This document shows, one piece after another, positions 25,144-34,658 of a DNA stretch of 64,000 nt. The notes beneath the pieces were generated by a model. The model was given only the letters and a program-made list of their open reading frames with translations. It had not been told where the DNA came from and ran no database searches. A program made the position numbers and the translations under genes. Every line of letters begins with the position of its first letter. The stretch's first letter is position 1. The DNA comes from UJ101 sp965262705 (GTDB taxonomy: Bacteria; Bacteroidota; Bacteroidia; Flavobacteriales; UJ101), in NCBI GenBank assembly GCA_965262705.1, contig OZ253556.1:2170001-2234000 (forward strand). The letters are read 5' to 3'.

Positions 25144-25638
25144 TTACTTAAAATTGTTCAGGAAAGATATGAAATCGTCGGAACGGGATACAAAACCATG
25201 GTCAATAATGTAAGTTGCTACAAACAGCAGTACAAATCCTAAAGTCATTCCTTTGTAATATGGATGTTGTACAATTAACAAAGCTAATGCTGAAATTATA
25301 ATCAAAATCGGGTATATATATCGAAGCAGCATACTCCCTGTTTTATTGTCATTTAGATGCTTTATTTTTTCTTTTTCAATAGCCTCTTCGTTTGATTTTT
25401 TATAAAACGCAATGCTTTCTTTGGCGTGAGACGGACGGCTGTAAAGAATATAGCCTCCATAGCCTATTAATACAACCAAAAGTAATCCTAAGGGAATTAA
25501 TGAGCCTCTTAATAATTCGTTTTGACTGCGAAAAATACAATAAAAAACAAATAGCAATAGTATTCCTATTCCTACCATGATTCGACCTTGAGTAACTTCA
25601 GTCTTAGCCCAGGTGTTTGTGTATTCTATGAAATCCAT
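25144..25638 (-). CDS. Hypothetical four-TM membrane protein
   Basis: A 164-residue protein with hydrophobic segments near residues 18-36, 45-65, 106-123 and 129-146. A charged cytoplasmic-type loop (RPSHAKESIAFYKKSNEEAIEKEKI) lies between the pairs. I do not recognise a family. It is the last gene of the operon that starts with the AraC regulator, separated by 2 bases from the preceding membrane protein. The two may work together. Confidence 0.7.
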   Translation of the reverse strand: MDFIEYTNTWAKTEVTQGRIMVGIGILLLFVFYCIFRSQNELLRGSLIPLGLLLVVLIGYGGYILYSRPSHAKESIAFYKKSNEEAIEKEKIKHLNDNKTGSMLLRYIYPILIIISALALLIVQHPYYKGMTLGFVLLFVATYIIDHGFVSRSDDFISFLNNFK

Positions 25639-25640
25639 AT

Positions 25641-25955
25641 TTAAATGATAAAATGATTTAAAACTAATCTCACTATTACAATATCGAGAATAAGAATAAT
25701 GATATCAATCCAAGTTCCTTTGCCTTTTAAGATAGTAGTGGTGAGTAATCCTAATCCGCCAGCTATAGGAAAAATTAAAGCTGTCCATTTTGCCCAGTCT
25801 AAACGCTGCCAAAGAAGTATAGCAATTAAAGTATTTATAAATACAAATATCAAAACACTCGTTTTATTGAGTGCTTTGATTTGTCTTAGCTTTAAATAAG
25901 AAATGGTATGTGCTATGGCATTAATAACAAATAATGAAACTATGGTAATGAGCAT
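25641..25955 (-). CDS. Hypothetical small membrane protein
   Basis: A 104-residue protein of which nearly all is hydrophobic: four predicted helices (about 3-20, 33-48, 56-75, 84-101) with short loops (KLRQIKALNKTS; KGKGTW). The family is not recognised. It starts 1 base after the SDR stop and ends 2 bases before the next membrane gene, so it is a real operon member. Confidence 0.68.
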   Translation of the reverse strand: MLITIVSLFVINAIAHTISYLKLRQIKALNKTSVLIFVFINTLIAILLWQRLDWAKWTALIFPIAGGLGLLTTTILKGKGTWIDIIILILDIVIVRLVLNHFII

Positions 25956-25956
25956 C

Positions 25957-26778
25957 TTATAACCCCATATTTTGCTTAATCATTTGCAGATATTCTTTAT
26001 CATCCAATTGCTTACGTGCAGCAATAATTTGTTCTGCATCTGCGCCCGCAATATATCGCAATTGATTTTTTCCATCGGTTGCAGCTTCATAAATTTTCTC
26101 GGCTACAACGATTGGTTCTGAATTTACACTTCCAGCCTTTTGCATTCCTTCCATTACTTTTTGAAGAAATTCACCATATTCAGTCTGGTCTTGATCAATA
26201 TACATATTCTTCATTACTGTCTCTCCAAAATTCGTATTAATCATTCCCGGTTCAATCATTTTCACTTTAATACCTACGGATTCTAACTCAAAAGAAAGTG
26301 CCTCACTCATACCTTCAACAGCAAATTTAGAACCGTGATACAACGTGCCGAGCGGGAAAGTAATTTTTCCACCCATAGACGAAATATTAATGATGGTTCC
26401 TTCACCTGCTTTACGCATATACGGAATGACATTCTTACTCACTAAAAGTGTTCCAATAACATTAACATCAAATTGCATACGGATTGCCTTTTCAGGGGTT
26501 GCCTCTAAAATTCCGTACGAACCGTATCCGGCATTGTTTAGCAATACATCTATTTTGCCAAATTTTTCGATGGCCTCGGTAATGCTGTTTTTTATCGTAT
26601 CTTCTTTAGTTACATCCAAAGCGGTAACTAATACGTTGTCTAAGGAATTAAGTTCTTTATCCTGTTCTGGATTGTTACGAACAGTAGCCACTACATTCCA
26701 TCCTTTTTCTTGAAAATATTTAGCAGTCATTCTTCCAATACCACTGCTACACCCTGTGATTAAAATCGTTTTTTTCAT
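25957..26778 (-). CDS. Short-chain dehydrogenase/reductase (classical SDR)
   Basis: A 273-residue classical SDR. The cofactor motif TGCSSGIG at 9-16, NNAG near 86-89, the Ser of INISSMGG and YHGSK (YxxxK) are all present. The C-terminal part ends with a QMIKQNMGL tail. It probably reduces or oxidises a hydroxyl/keto group with NAD(P)H; the substrate is unknown. It is placed 7 bases after the double-DUF3237 gene and 1 base before a membrane protein in the AraC-led operon. Confidence 0.9.
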   Translation of the reverse strand: MKKTILITGCSSGIGRMTAKYFQEKGWNVVATVRNNPEQDKELNSLDNVLVTALDVTKEDTIKNSITEAIEKFGKIDVLLNNAGYGSYGILEATPEKAIRMQFDVNVIGTLLVSKNVIPYMRKAGEGTIINISSMGGKITFPLGTLYHGSKFAVEGMSEALSFELESVGIKVKMIEPGMINTNFGETVMKNMYIDQDQTEYGEFLQKVMEGMQKAGSVNSEPIVVAEKIYEAATDGKNQLRYIAGADAEQIIAARKQLDDKEYLQMIKQNMGL

Positions 26779-26785
26779 TTTTACT

Positions 26786-27808
26786 TTATTTTTGATTATC
26801 TAATTTTATTTTTTCAAAACCATAATGATTGTAATTAATCATTTGTGTTTGTATGTTGGTAGAACCTACTCCTAAATTGTGTAATCGGGTTAAATGTGCA
26901 TACTTTTCTAAATTAGAAACCGCCCTTGATGTTTCCCACCAGGCGGGCCCGGTTTTAGGAAAACTTGCACCCAAAGCTTCTAACAATAGGGGTTCACCTT
27001 CATAGGTATTTGCTATTATTTTAGAGTTCATTCGTATAGAACCATCAGGCATTACTCTTAAATAGTTTACCCCGCCAATTACTCCATTGATATTTCCGGT
27101 TGTCGGGCCAGAAAAATACCCATTCAGGCGAAGCCTTTCTTCCGGAATTGGGAATTGACCACTAAACACTTTGTTTACATCTGCTCCAAAAGATTCTACT
27201 GTGTTCAAGTGTCCGTTTCCAGCATAAATTATGGTTGCAGAATGATCACTTTTAAAATCTTCTAATGTGTAAGGAAAATTTAGATAATCCACCTTGCTCA
27301 CATCAGGATCTTCCAAGGCTAACGGGCTGTCTAATGGATTTTCATCAAAAGCATACACTGTAAGATCCGTTTGAAGAGAATCATGAGAAGTTTTTCCTTT
27401 AGCAAATAGGTAATGTGTGTTAATCCAGTTATAGGTATCTGTATTATTATGAAGTTGAATTTGGTAATTTAAATTTCCGTCAGCAGTTGTTTCACCCAAT
27501 ATTTTTACAGCAATATGTTGCCCGTCTTCGGTTTTAATTATTCCATGGGTATTGGTAAATGAATTTGTAGACGGGAATACATTTAAAAAGTCCCGACCAT
27601 TAAATGTACCATTAATCTTACCTGAGAATGTACCATACAGCCCCAGAATAATTCTTGTTCCATCTTTCCCGTTTTGTGCCTTGCCACTTAAGACGTCCTT
27701 TGGGTTTAAACCCATTCCGTCCATTCCTACTACTCCGTAACTCAACTTTCCAAATTCCTTTGCGCTGGAATGATGCTCTAATGATTCAAAAAATGTTTTT
27801 TTATTCAT
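26786..27808 (-). CDS. Protein with two DUF3237-like domains
   Basis: A 340-residue protein without a signal peptide. Two halves each end in a pattern typical of DUF3237 barrels: first GTFNGRDFLNVFPSTNSFTN then HGIIKTEDGQHI; second GNINGVIGGVNYLRVMPDG then SIRMNSKIIANTYEG. DUF3237 proteins are often single-domain and of unknown function, commonly beside dehydrogenases. The internal duplication and the neighbouring SDR and ALDH genes suggest a role in degrading or modifying a small carbonyl or aromatic compound, which is inference. A short GAGACC element lies just upstream (27835-27926), splitting the operon. Confidence 0.6.
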   Translation of the reverse strand: MNKKTFFESLEHHSSAKEFGKLSYGVVGMDGMGLNPKDVLSGKAQNGKDGTRIILGLYGTFSGKINGTFNGRDFLNVFPSTNSFTNTHGIIKTEDGQHIAVKILGETTADGNLNYQIQLHNNTDTYNWINTHYLFAKGKTSHDSLQTDLTVYAFDENPLDSPLALEDPDVSKVDYLNFPYTLEDFKSDHSATIIYAGNGHLNTVESFGADVNKVFSGQFPIPEERLRLNGYFSGPTTGNINGVIGGVNYLRVMPDGSIRMNSKIIANTYEGEPLLLEALGASFPKTGPAWWETSRAVSNLEKYAHLTRLHNLGVGSTNIQTQMINYNHYGFEKIKLDNQK

Positions 27809-27834
27809 AATTATATTTATTTAGGTTTAGGTTT

Positions 27835-27926
27835 GAGACCTTTGCAAAAAGCACTTTAACAACTGCAAGTCAGCATAGGCCAAATGTTTTAGCGTTTATG
27901 TTTTTTATATCTTCTGCAAAGGTCTC
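27835..27926 (+). repeat. Short GAGACC element (92 bp)
   Basis: Starts GAGACCTTTGCAAAAAGCAC and ends CTTCTGCAAAGGTCTC, with matching ends (GAGACCTTTGCA) and only the CTGCAAGTCAGC module inside. It lies between two operon genes. Confidence 0.75.
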
Positions 27927-27941
27927 GTGTTTTTAAAAATT

Positions 27942-28910
27942 TCAATTTAATCCAACCAATTCACGGCTTTGTTGTACCAATTTCCTGGCTGTGTCCATAT
28001 CTTTTGCATTGGGGTTTGGTGTTTCCATTGGGAAGCCTCCTTTTCTACACTTTTTATCTCGATATAAAATACTATGTTGGCTGAAATAAGCTCCTGAATG
28101 ATCAGGAGCATCATCTGATAACAAACAGTGTAAAGATGCCTGCGCCGACTCCCAACTGCTATCGCTAAAGTTTAATGCTTTGAATATGGGTTTTAGAATG
28201 GAAAACAGCGTACTCATTAAAAATCCGCCGCCGCTTCCAAAGTTAGAGCGAGCCCAGCCTGGGTGAATGGAGTATGTCGTTACTCCTGTCCCTTTTAATC
28301 GCTCTGCAAGTTCTTTAGCATATAAAATCACCGCTACTTTTGCTTCACCATAGGCTTCAAAGTTGTTATACTTTCTATTTTTATGGTGCAAATCGTCAAG
28401 ATGTACCCGGGGGCGATTTTTAGGACTACCAGCGTGTACCACAGAAGATACAATTGCCATTCGAGAAGCGGGAGTTGCTTTCAACGTATCAAGCAACAAC
28501 TCTGTCATCAAAAAATGACCAAAGTAACTTGCCGACCAGGTGTATTCAAACCCATATTTAGTGTATTTGGGCTTATTTTTCATATTCACCATTCCTGCAT
28601 TGCACATTAGCCCGTCGAGTTGATTATGCCTTGACTTAAACTTGGAAACAAAATCCCGAACAGATTGCAAATCTGCCAAATCACATTTAATGACTTCGCT
28701 TGTACCTTTTAGGTCTTTAAAATTTTTACGGGCTTCCTCTCCTGCTTCAGGTCTTCTGCAAGCCATTACAACGTGAGCTCCTTGTCTTACAAGTTGTTGT
28801 GCCGTTTCAAAGCCAACCCCTGAATTGGATCCTGTAACGATATACGTTTTGCCGCCTAAATCCTTTGATAGCGTGGTTTGATCGCACCAAATTACATTTT
28901 TATTAGCCAT
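27942..28910 (-). CDS. SDR-family oxidoreductase, retinol dehydrogenase/protochlorophyllide reductase type
   Basis: A 322-residue SDR with TGSNSGVG cofactor motif, CNAG (in place of NNAG), SSVVHAG and the catalytic YGEAK. A long C-terminus (HSGAYFSQHSILYRDKKCRKGG) resembles the plant-like and light-dependent protochlorophyllide reductase subfamily of SDRs. That photosynthetic role is not implied here. The substrate is unknown. It follows the broken membrane gene in the AraC-led operon; the ATG at 28910 overlaps that pseudogene's 3' end. Confidence 0.88.
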   Translation of the reverse strand: MANKNVIWCDQTTLSKDLGGKTYIVTGSNSGVGFETAQQLVRQGAHVVMACRRPEAGEEARKNFKDLKGTSEVIKCDLADLQSVRDFVSKFKSRHNQLDGLMCNAGMVNMKNKPKYTKYGFEYTWSASYFGHFLMTELLLDTLKATPASRMAIVSSVVHAGSPKNRPRVHLDDLHHKNRKYNNFEAYGEAKVAVILYAKELAERLKGTGVTTYSIHPGWARSNFGSGGGFLMSTLFSILKPIFKALNFSDSSWESAQASLHCLLSDDAPDHSGAYFSQHSILYRDKKCRKGGFPMETPNPNAKDMDTARKLVQQSRELVGLN

Positions 28911-29238
28911 GCTTTAATTTTTTTGTTTTTTTATAGTTAATGCTGTCCAAGTTCCAGTAATTAAATCTACTATGCCTATTAGTACAATATTCCAAGGCGC
29001 TATATTAAATACAGCAAGCATTGAAGATGCGGTAAAAAACCAAATTCTACCTTTCTAAGAAATATCAAAGAAGTGTTTATCTTCTGCATGTTAAAATGGC
29101 AACTATTCTTACCCAATGATCCGAAGCTGGTTCAAACCCAAATAAACTTAGAAAGAAATTGGGCATAAAAAGAAATCCTAATCCTGCACCAATGGCATAG
29201 ATGCCATAAACCAATATTGTTTTTGCAGATTTACTCAT
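28903..29238 (-). pseudogene. Small membrane protein gene with internal deletion and frameshift
   Basis: Starts MSKSAKTILVYGIYAIGAG and LGFLFMPNFFLSLFGFEP, then SDHWVRIVAILT, and hits a stop (CRR*). Another frame further on encodes FWFFTASSMLAVFNIAP and GIVDLITGTWTALTIKK, clearly the later helices of the same kind of four-TM protein. The middle is missing a short stretch and the frame changes, so the gene is dead. It is positioned between the ALDH and SDR genes of the operon, so the operon has lost one membrane component. Confidence 0.8.
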
Positions 29239-29248
29239 AGTAAATATT

Positions 29249-30844
29249 TTAAAAATCTTTTCCTTTAAAATTATCCATCACCATTTGTCCGGCCAATTTT
29301 GCAAAATGTCCCCAACTTTGATCGATTGAGTAGTACGAAACATTTTCCAGTAAATGCTCTACACGCTTTCTATTGGTTAATTCAAAACTTGTTGCTTTAA
29401 AGTCGTTTACTAGTACCGATTTTTTAATGTTATCAAAATTCAGTGCGTTTCCAAAGTTTCCAACTCCAGACACAAAGTCTTCTGTTGTTTCACCACAACC
29501 TCCCCAGGTAAGGTAAGCATTTAACCAAATGTTAGGCGGCACATCGTTTACGGCAATTCCTCCGTAGTTTAATTCCTGAACGGCTTTGTTTAGTCGTTTT
29601 TTATTCGCTTTCATTGTATCATTATCAATTAAAATCATACAACCTAATGAGCCTAATAGTTTGTGGTTACAGAAATCGGTTGCTTTGGTTAAAAACGCGT
29701 CCACATTTTCTGAAACATCTAATGGAACTTCACTATAAATTTGACAAAACGCCTCGTTAGTTACCGCAAAATCATCTTCTGAAATATTTGGGATTAAAAC
29801 AAAATCACTTTTATTATGTTTTCCATTTTCAGGTTTCAAGATTTCTGCGGTTGGCTGATGTTCTAAAAATGATTCTTTGGTTTTATCAACCCCGGGATAA
29901 TGCGAGCCGCAGGCAAAAGTTTCTTCAGCAATGGCTTTGCGTAATTCGTTTAAAAACTGTTCGCGCTGTTTCCAATTTTTAGACGTTATTATCGTTTGAG
30001 GCCGCCCACAAACTGCACCTCCATTAAGTTTTCCAACAGAAGCTAATTGTATGGCTTGACGCTTTAGGTCTTTATTTGTCCATTTACCTGGTACAATAAT
30101 ACAAGGGTTGTTACCTCCACATTCAGATACCAATGGGGCAGATGCCTGGTTTTGAATGGTATGGGCTACACTTGTTGAACCAGTAAAATAAATTGAATGT
30201 AACCCTTCTAAAGCAGACATCTCACGCCCTTGGTCCGCATTACAAAATGCAAGCGCATTAATATCAATTAAAGGCTTAAAAATCTTTTCCCAAATGTCAT
30301 CTGTAGATTCGTTAAGTTTATGTGGTTTATGAATGACCGCCTTATTTTCCAAAAACAAAGCCATTGCCATTTCTATTGATGAGCTATAATTTCCTGCTCC
30401 TGAAACTGCGATAACACCTGCTGGTTTATCTAATGGATTGGTTTGTTTGGGTTCACCCAAAACGTGGATAAACCCTTTTTGTTTTCCTGCTGACATCTTG
30501 TCTTTTGAATGAATAGGAAACACTTGAATCTCATAAAGATTGTCATTTACTTTTTCTGTATGCAGGGGTTTTGGCATTTTTCCGTTTATAAGCGATTCAT
30601 ATAAATGTTGAATTCCCATAAGTTTTCCCGCCATGGGCATTACCGTAGTTCCCATACCTTCAGCAACTGATGTTATGTTTTCGCCTACTAAATCGTTTTT
30701 CATCTTGGCATCCGCGGCTCCGAGTTCATCGGCATATTTTTTTAAATTGCTTCTTACTTGTTCTAAAAGTTGAAGTCTTTCTATTGCTGAAACTTTACTC
30801 CATTTTTCCGGATTTAATTTACTAAATGCTTCTTTTGCTGTCAT
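29249..30844 (-). CDS. Aldehyde dehydrogenase family protein
   Basis: A 531-residue ALDH-superfamily enzyme. Cofactor-binding AGVIAVSGAGNYSSS and IYFTGSTSVAH are present, with the catalytic Glu in ECGGNNP and the catalytic Cys in GGAVCGRPQ. Its length exceeds the common 480 because of an N-terminal helical extension and a C-terminal tail (NVSYYSIDQSWGHFAKL). It probably oxidises an aldehyde to an acid with NAD(P)+. The substrate is unknown. It is the first structural gene after the AraC regulator, 53 bases downstream. Confidence 0.9.
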   Translation of the reverse strand: MTAKEAFSKLNPEKWSKVSAIERLQLLEQVRSNLKKYADELGAADAKMKNDLVGENITSVAEGMGTTVMPMAGKLMGIQHLYESLINGKMPKPLHTEKVNDNLYEIQVFPIHSKDKMSAGKQKGFIHVLGEPKQTNPLDKPAGVIAVSGAGNYSSSIEMAMALFLENKAVIHKPHKLNESTDDIWEKIFKPLIDINALAFCNADQGREMSALEGLHSIYFTGSTSVAHTIQNQASAPLVSECGGNNPCIIVPGKWTNKDLKRQAIQLASVGKLNGGAVCGRPQTIITSKNWKQREQFLNELRKAIAEETFACGSHYPGVDKTKESFLEHQPTAEILKPENGKHNKSDFVLIPNISEDDFAVTNEAFCQIYSEVPLDVSENVDAFLTKATDFCNHKLLGSLGCMILIDNDTMKANKKRLNKAVQELNYGGIAVNDVPPNIWLNAYLTWGGCGETTEDFVSGVGNFGNALNFDNIKKSVLVNDFKATSFELTNRKRVEHLLENVSYYSIDQSWGHFAKLAGQMVMDNFKGKDF

Positions 30845-30897
30845 TTCTTTAAAATTTTTATTTTATTTATGTTAATTATTATTTTTAAATGTTAGAA

Positions 30898-31809
30898 CTA
30901 ATTTAACTGGCGGTATTCCACTGGACTCATTCCTACTTTCTTTTTAAACATTCGGGTAAAATAATGAGGGTAGTTAAACCCTAATGAATAAGCAACCTCA
31001 CTAATGGTTTGATCGGTAGCAATCAGGCTATCTTTGGCTAATTCAATGATATAATCATTAATATGATCTTTTGCCGAACGACCGGTTTCTTTTTTAATCA
31101 GGTCACTAAAATAACCTGAGGAAAGACTTACTTTACCGGCAAAGTAATTTATAGATGGAATACTCTTGTTTAACTGTTTTTTGTCTGAAAAATAGTCTTT
31201 CAGTAGAACTTCAAATTTTGAAACAATTCCCTTATTTTGGTGAGTTCTGGTATTGAATTGACGTTGATAAAACCGCAGGCAGTAATTTAATAATAATTCA
31301 ATTAAAGAAACCATTACCCGTTCGCTTTGATGGTCAATACGTTGTTCATATTCGCCTTTGATTTTTGCTATACAATCATGGAGTATATTCTCTTCATCCG
31401 CTGATAAATGAAGCGCTTCATAAACACTATAATCAAAAAAAGAATATTCTTTAATATGCTGACCAAGATGAGAATCACGAATCAAATCAGGATGAAAAAA
31501 GAGCATCCAACCTTTGTTTTCGTTCAGTTTTATCGTTTTCGTAGCAGTAATAGCCTGCCCGGGTGAAGTAAACATCAATACGCCTTCTTCAAAGTCATAG
31601 TGATTTCTGCCATACTCCACACCGCAATTCTTATCCTTTACAGCGATATGATACAGATCTAAAATAACCTTGATTTTCAACATTTCTTTACTGATGGCTA
31701 TTTTAGATACATCAATAACGCTGATTAATGGATGTTTAGGTTTTTCGTAGTTCCATACTTGATGCAATTCGCTAATCGACTTTATTTTGACAAAATTTTG
31801 CTTCAACAA
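30898..31809 (-). CDS. AraC-family transcriptional regulator
   Basis: A 303-residue regulator. The N-terminal half looks like a cupin-type ligand-sensing domain (VEYGRNHYDFEEGVLMFTSPGQ). The C-terminal AraC domain has two helix-turn-helix units, ending ISEVAYSLGFNYPHYFTRMFKKKVGMSPVEYR, the standard signature. It precedes the ALDH/SDR operon on the same strand and is its likely local regulator, perhaps responding to the operon's substrate. A minus-strand -7 box lies at 31826-31833. Confidence 0.93.
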   Translation of the reverse strand: MLKQNFVKIKSISELHQVWNYEKPKHPLISVIDVSKIAISKEMLKIKVILDLYHIAVKDKNCGVEYGRNHYDFEEGVLMFTSPGQAITATKTIKLNENKGWMLFFHPDLIRDSHLGQHIKEYSFFDYSVYEALHLSADEENILHDCIAKIKGEYEQRIDHQSERVMVSLIELLLNYCLRFYQRQFNTRTHQNKGIVSKFEVLLKDYFSDKKQLNKSIPSINYFAGKVSLSSGYFSDLIKKETGRSAKDHINDYIIELAKDSLIATDQTISEVAYSLGFNYPHYFTRMFKKKVGMSPVEYRQLN

Positions 31810-31825
31810 AATTATAATTTTGTTG

Positions 31826-31833
31826 CAAATATA
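31826..31833 (-). promoter_or_regulatory. Candidate -7 box (TATATTTG on minus) for the AraC gene
   Basis: CAAATATA on the plus strand, 16 bases upstream of the AraC ATG at 31809. Confidence 0.55.
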
Positions 31834-31892
31834 AGTAATTTATACTAAAGAAGTTAACACAAATTACTGATTCTATAACACTTTTTACATTA

Positions 31893-32130
31893 TGAGACTG
31901 TTGAACAATACATAAAAAATCCATGAATAAGAAAGCATTTCGCTTCAAACTGCTTCATTAATTCGGTTGTGCTCAGCAACCTTCTCAAAACTTCGACAAA
32001 CTCAGCTACCGAAAATTAAAATGATCACAATCAAAAAGTTAATATGGTTTTTGATTTTTACCGGGCATTCTATTTTATTAGGCAAAGTTCTTTTTACAGC
32101 TGCAATTCGGCGCTAGCTAAAGACCACAAG
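31893..32130 (-). repeat. Decayed GAGACC-type element
   Basis: GAGACTGTTGAACAATACATAA through AGCATTTCGCTTCAAACTGC to CTAGCTAAAGACC. Recognisable but diverged. It accounts for most of the 465-bp gap before the BspA-like lipoprotein; I see no gene there. Confidence 0.5.
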
Positions 32131-32239
32131 TTTTAGCCCTTATTCCTTTTGATATATTTTTTAAATAGTAATTCTTGTTTTTAAAAATATCTATTAGATT
32201 AATATAAAAATAAAATTAGCCGTATGTAAAATAAAAGTA

Positions 32240-32247
32240 TACATTTG
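32240..32247 (+). promoter_or_regulatory. Candidate -7 box TACATTTG
   Basis: TAnnTTTG match 27 bases upstream of the lipoprotein ATG at 32275. Confidence 0.55.
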
Positions 32248-32442
32248 TCGAATTAGTTATAAAATACATTAAAAATGAAAGAAATTAAAAATATGATTAT
32301 TGTAAAAAAATTAAACTTTTTTAAGATACCAAGAAAAACAAAGGTGAAGTTTCTTATTCTCGCAATGCTGATCGCTATGGCTGGGAGTGTACAATGCTGT
32401 AAAGATGATGATTCTAAGCGCAAATCGGAAGAAACAAAGAAA

Positions 32443-32704
32443 GAAGATGATGCCTTGAAAAAACGTATAGAAGAACTGGAAAAAAATTAAAAGATTCAAA
32501 AGATCAAACGGATAAATTAGAGAAAGCGTTAGAAGAGTTAAAAGAAGTCTTAGAAAAGGCAACAAGCAAAGAAGAAGATGGTGCCTTGAAAAAACGGATA
32601 GAAGAACTGGAAAAAGAGTTAAAAGATTCAAAAGACCAAACGGGTAAATTAGAGAAAGCGTTAGAAGAGCTAAAAGAAGCCTTAGAAAAGGCAGCAAGCA
32701 AAGA
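32443..32704 (+). repeat. Tandem coiled-coil coding repeat, about 132 bp
   Basis: Two copies of a unit beginning GATGATGCCTTGAAAAAACG (first) and GATGGTGCCTTGAAAAAACG (second), offset 131 bases instead of 132. The missing base is in the A7 run of the first copy. Each unit encodes about 44 residues of KRIEELEKELKDSK-type coiled coil. Confidence 0.85.
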
Positions 32705-33320
32705 AGAGATAGAAAAGATTGAACAAAGGGTTAAAGAATTGGAGGATAGGTTGGGCGTTCATCTCTTCATCTCTAGGTGGACAACAAATGCTAAACCTCC
32801 TAGTGGACAATATTCAGTTTTCCCATCAAAAGATAAATCAGTAGACAATCAAATAAAACTTCCCTTAGTTGAAAAGGGAGATTATGATTTTACGGTGGAT
32901 TGGGGAGACGGAAAATCAGACCATATTACTAAATATGATGACCAAAACATCACACATACCTATGCTAAAGCAGGTACCTATACCTTGAAAATAAAGGGAA
33001 AATTAATCGGATGGTGTTTTGGAGATGTTTATTCTAAAGATCCTGAAACTTATTCAAAATCCTATTATTATGGAGATGGTGCGAAGTTAAATGAAATATC
33101 CAATTGGGGCTGCTTTGACTTTGGTGAAACGGAATTTCAATTTTACAAGGCATGCAATATGATCCTAACGGCTAAGGATAAGCCAAAATTTACCGGTACG
33201 ACAAGTTTTAGAGGAACATTTTCCTGTAATTTATCTATTACTACTGTACCCAATATGAATGATTGGGATACCTCTCATATTACCAATATGAGAAGGACGT
33301 TTTATCAAGACGACAAATTT

Positions 33321-33620
33321 AATCAAGATATAAGCGGGTGGGATGTCTCAAGCGTTACCAATATGCAGTCAATGTTCGCTGTTGCCGCAATATTCAATCA
33401 AGATATAGGCTCATGGGACGTCTCAAAGGTTACCGATATGGACATGATGTTCTATAAAGCCAATGAATTTAATCAAGATATAAGCGGGTGGGATGTCTCA
33501 AGCGTTACCAATATGCAGTCAATGTTCGCTGTTGCCGCAATATTCAATCAAGATATAGGCTCATGGGACGTCTCAAAGGTTACCGATATGGACATGATGT
33601 TCTATAAAGCCAATGAATTT
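33321..33620 (+). repeat. Identical 150-bp tandem repeat in the DUF285 region
   Basis: 33321-33470 and 33471-33620 read identically, each encoding two 25-residue DUF285 repeats (NQDISGWDVSS..VTDMDMMFYKANEF). A third, diverging copy begins at 33621. The exact identity indicates a recent in-frame expansion. Confidence 0.9.
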
Positions 33621-34439
33621 AATCAAGATATAAGTAAATGGGATGTCTCAAGCGTTACCAATATGCAGTCAATGTTTGAGAAAGATAGGAAATTTAATCA
33701 ACCCATTGGGAGCTGGGGGAATAAGACTTCAAACGTTACAACAATGGACAGAATGTTTTATAGCGCTCTAGCATTTAATCAATACATAGGCCAATGGGAT
33801 GTATCCAGTGTTAAAAATATGAGCTTAATGTTTGACGGAGCGGAGTTATTCGATCAAGATCTTAATCAGTGGAATGTTTCTAATGTTACTAATATGTCTT
33901 CTATGTTTGCTCATGCCCTTGCCTTTAATGGAGATATTAGTTCCTGGGATGTTTCAAACGTTACAACCATGTACAATATGTTTAACGGTGCCCATCTTTT
34001 TAATGGAGATCTTAGCAGGTGGGAGGTTTCTCATGTTACTAATATGCAATGGATGTTTTATGAGGCAGATTCATTTAACTCGGATATTAGTAATTGGGAT
34101 GTTTCTAAGGTTACAGCGATGTTTAAAATGTTCTACAATGCTACCAGTTTTGATCAAAACATTGGTTCCTGGGATGTTTCTGAAGTTTTCCAGATGACTG
34201 ATATGTTTTGGGGAGTTACACTATCAACAAAAAATTACAATGCATTACTTAAAGGATTTTCTGTAAAAGGGCTTAAATTTCCAACAAAATATTCTGGTCT
34301 TCCTAAGACTCTTAATTTTCATGGAGGATTTTCAAAATACACGGCAGATTATAAGCAATATAGGGATATACTTACTCAACAAAAAGGATGGACAATTACC
34401 GATGGCGGCCATGAATAGATTAATTTTTTAGACTATTAG

Positions 34440-34620
34440 TTTACGTTGATTTGCAACTGCAGGTCAGCGTAAGCTAAAAATTAAATGCCATAGTAAACTT
34501 TGGGTTGTGAGTACTTTAATTTTTTGAGATATTTACAAAAATAGACCGTTGCAGAACACATAAAAAAGTATGAAAAAGAAAGCATTTAGCTAATGCTGAC
34601 CCGCATTTTAGTTGAGGCGC
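34440..34620 (+). repeat. Decayed GAGACC-type element pieces
   Basis: Contains TGCAACTGCAGGTCAGCGTA, a core-like ACTTTGGGTTGTGAG hairpin and a second right end in reverse orientation (AGACCGTTGCAGAACACATA). It sits in the gap after the BspA-like gene. Confidence 0.5.
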
Positions 34621-34658
34621 TTTTTTCAACAGTACCCTAAATTGCTTATCAAGATTTC

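Larger units (their letters stand above)
32275..34418 (+). pseudogene. BspA-like surface lipoprotein (DUF285 repeats), frameshifted at a poly-A run
   Basis: The first frame (32275-32490) encodes a lipoprotein signal (LILAMLIAMAGSVQCC, then CKDDDSK) and the start of a coiled coil (KKRIEELEKN), then stops. The second frame, open from just after the A run, carries the rest: further coiled coil (to about 32730), a PKD-like strand region (DFTVDWGDGKS..HTYAKAGTYTL), and about 13 copies of the 25-residue DUF285 repeat (WDVSSVTNMQSMF-type). It ends GWTITDGGHE. The run at 32480-32486 has seven A where eight keep the frame. Restoring one A gives about 714 residues. Proteins of this type are surface adhesins or LRR-like decoys. 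It may be phase-variable, decayed or a sequencing error. Confidence 0.85.

Noticed and set aside
27942..28910. Photosynthetic protochlorophyllide reductase
   Set aside because: Similarity is to the broader SDR subfamily; there are no other chlorophyll genes and the context is a catabolic-type operon.
33832..34197. 121-residue ORF in another frame of the BspA-like gene
   Set aside because: A shadow of the DUF285 repeats, with periodic composition that mirrors them.
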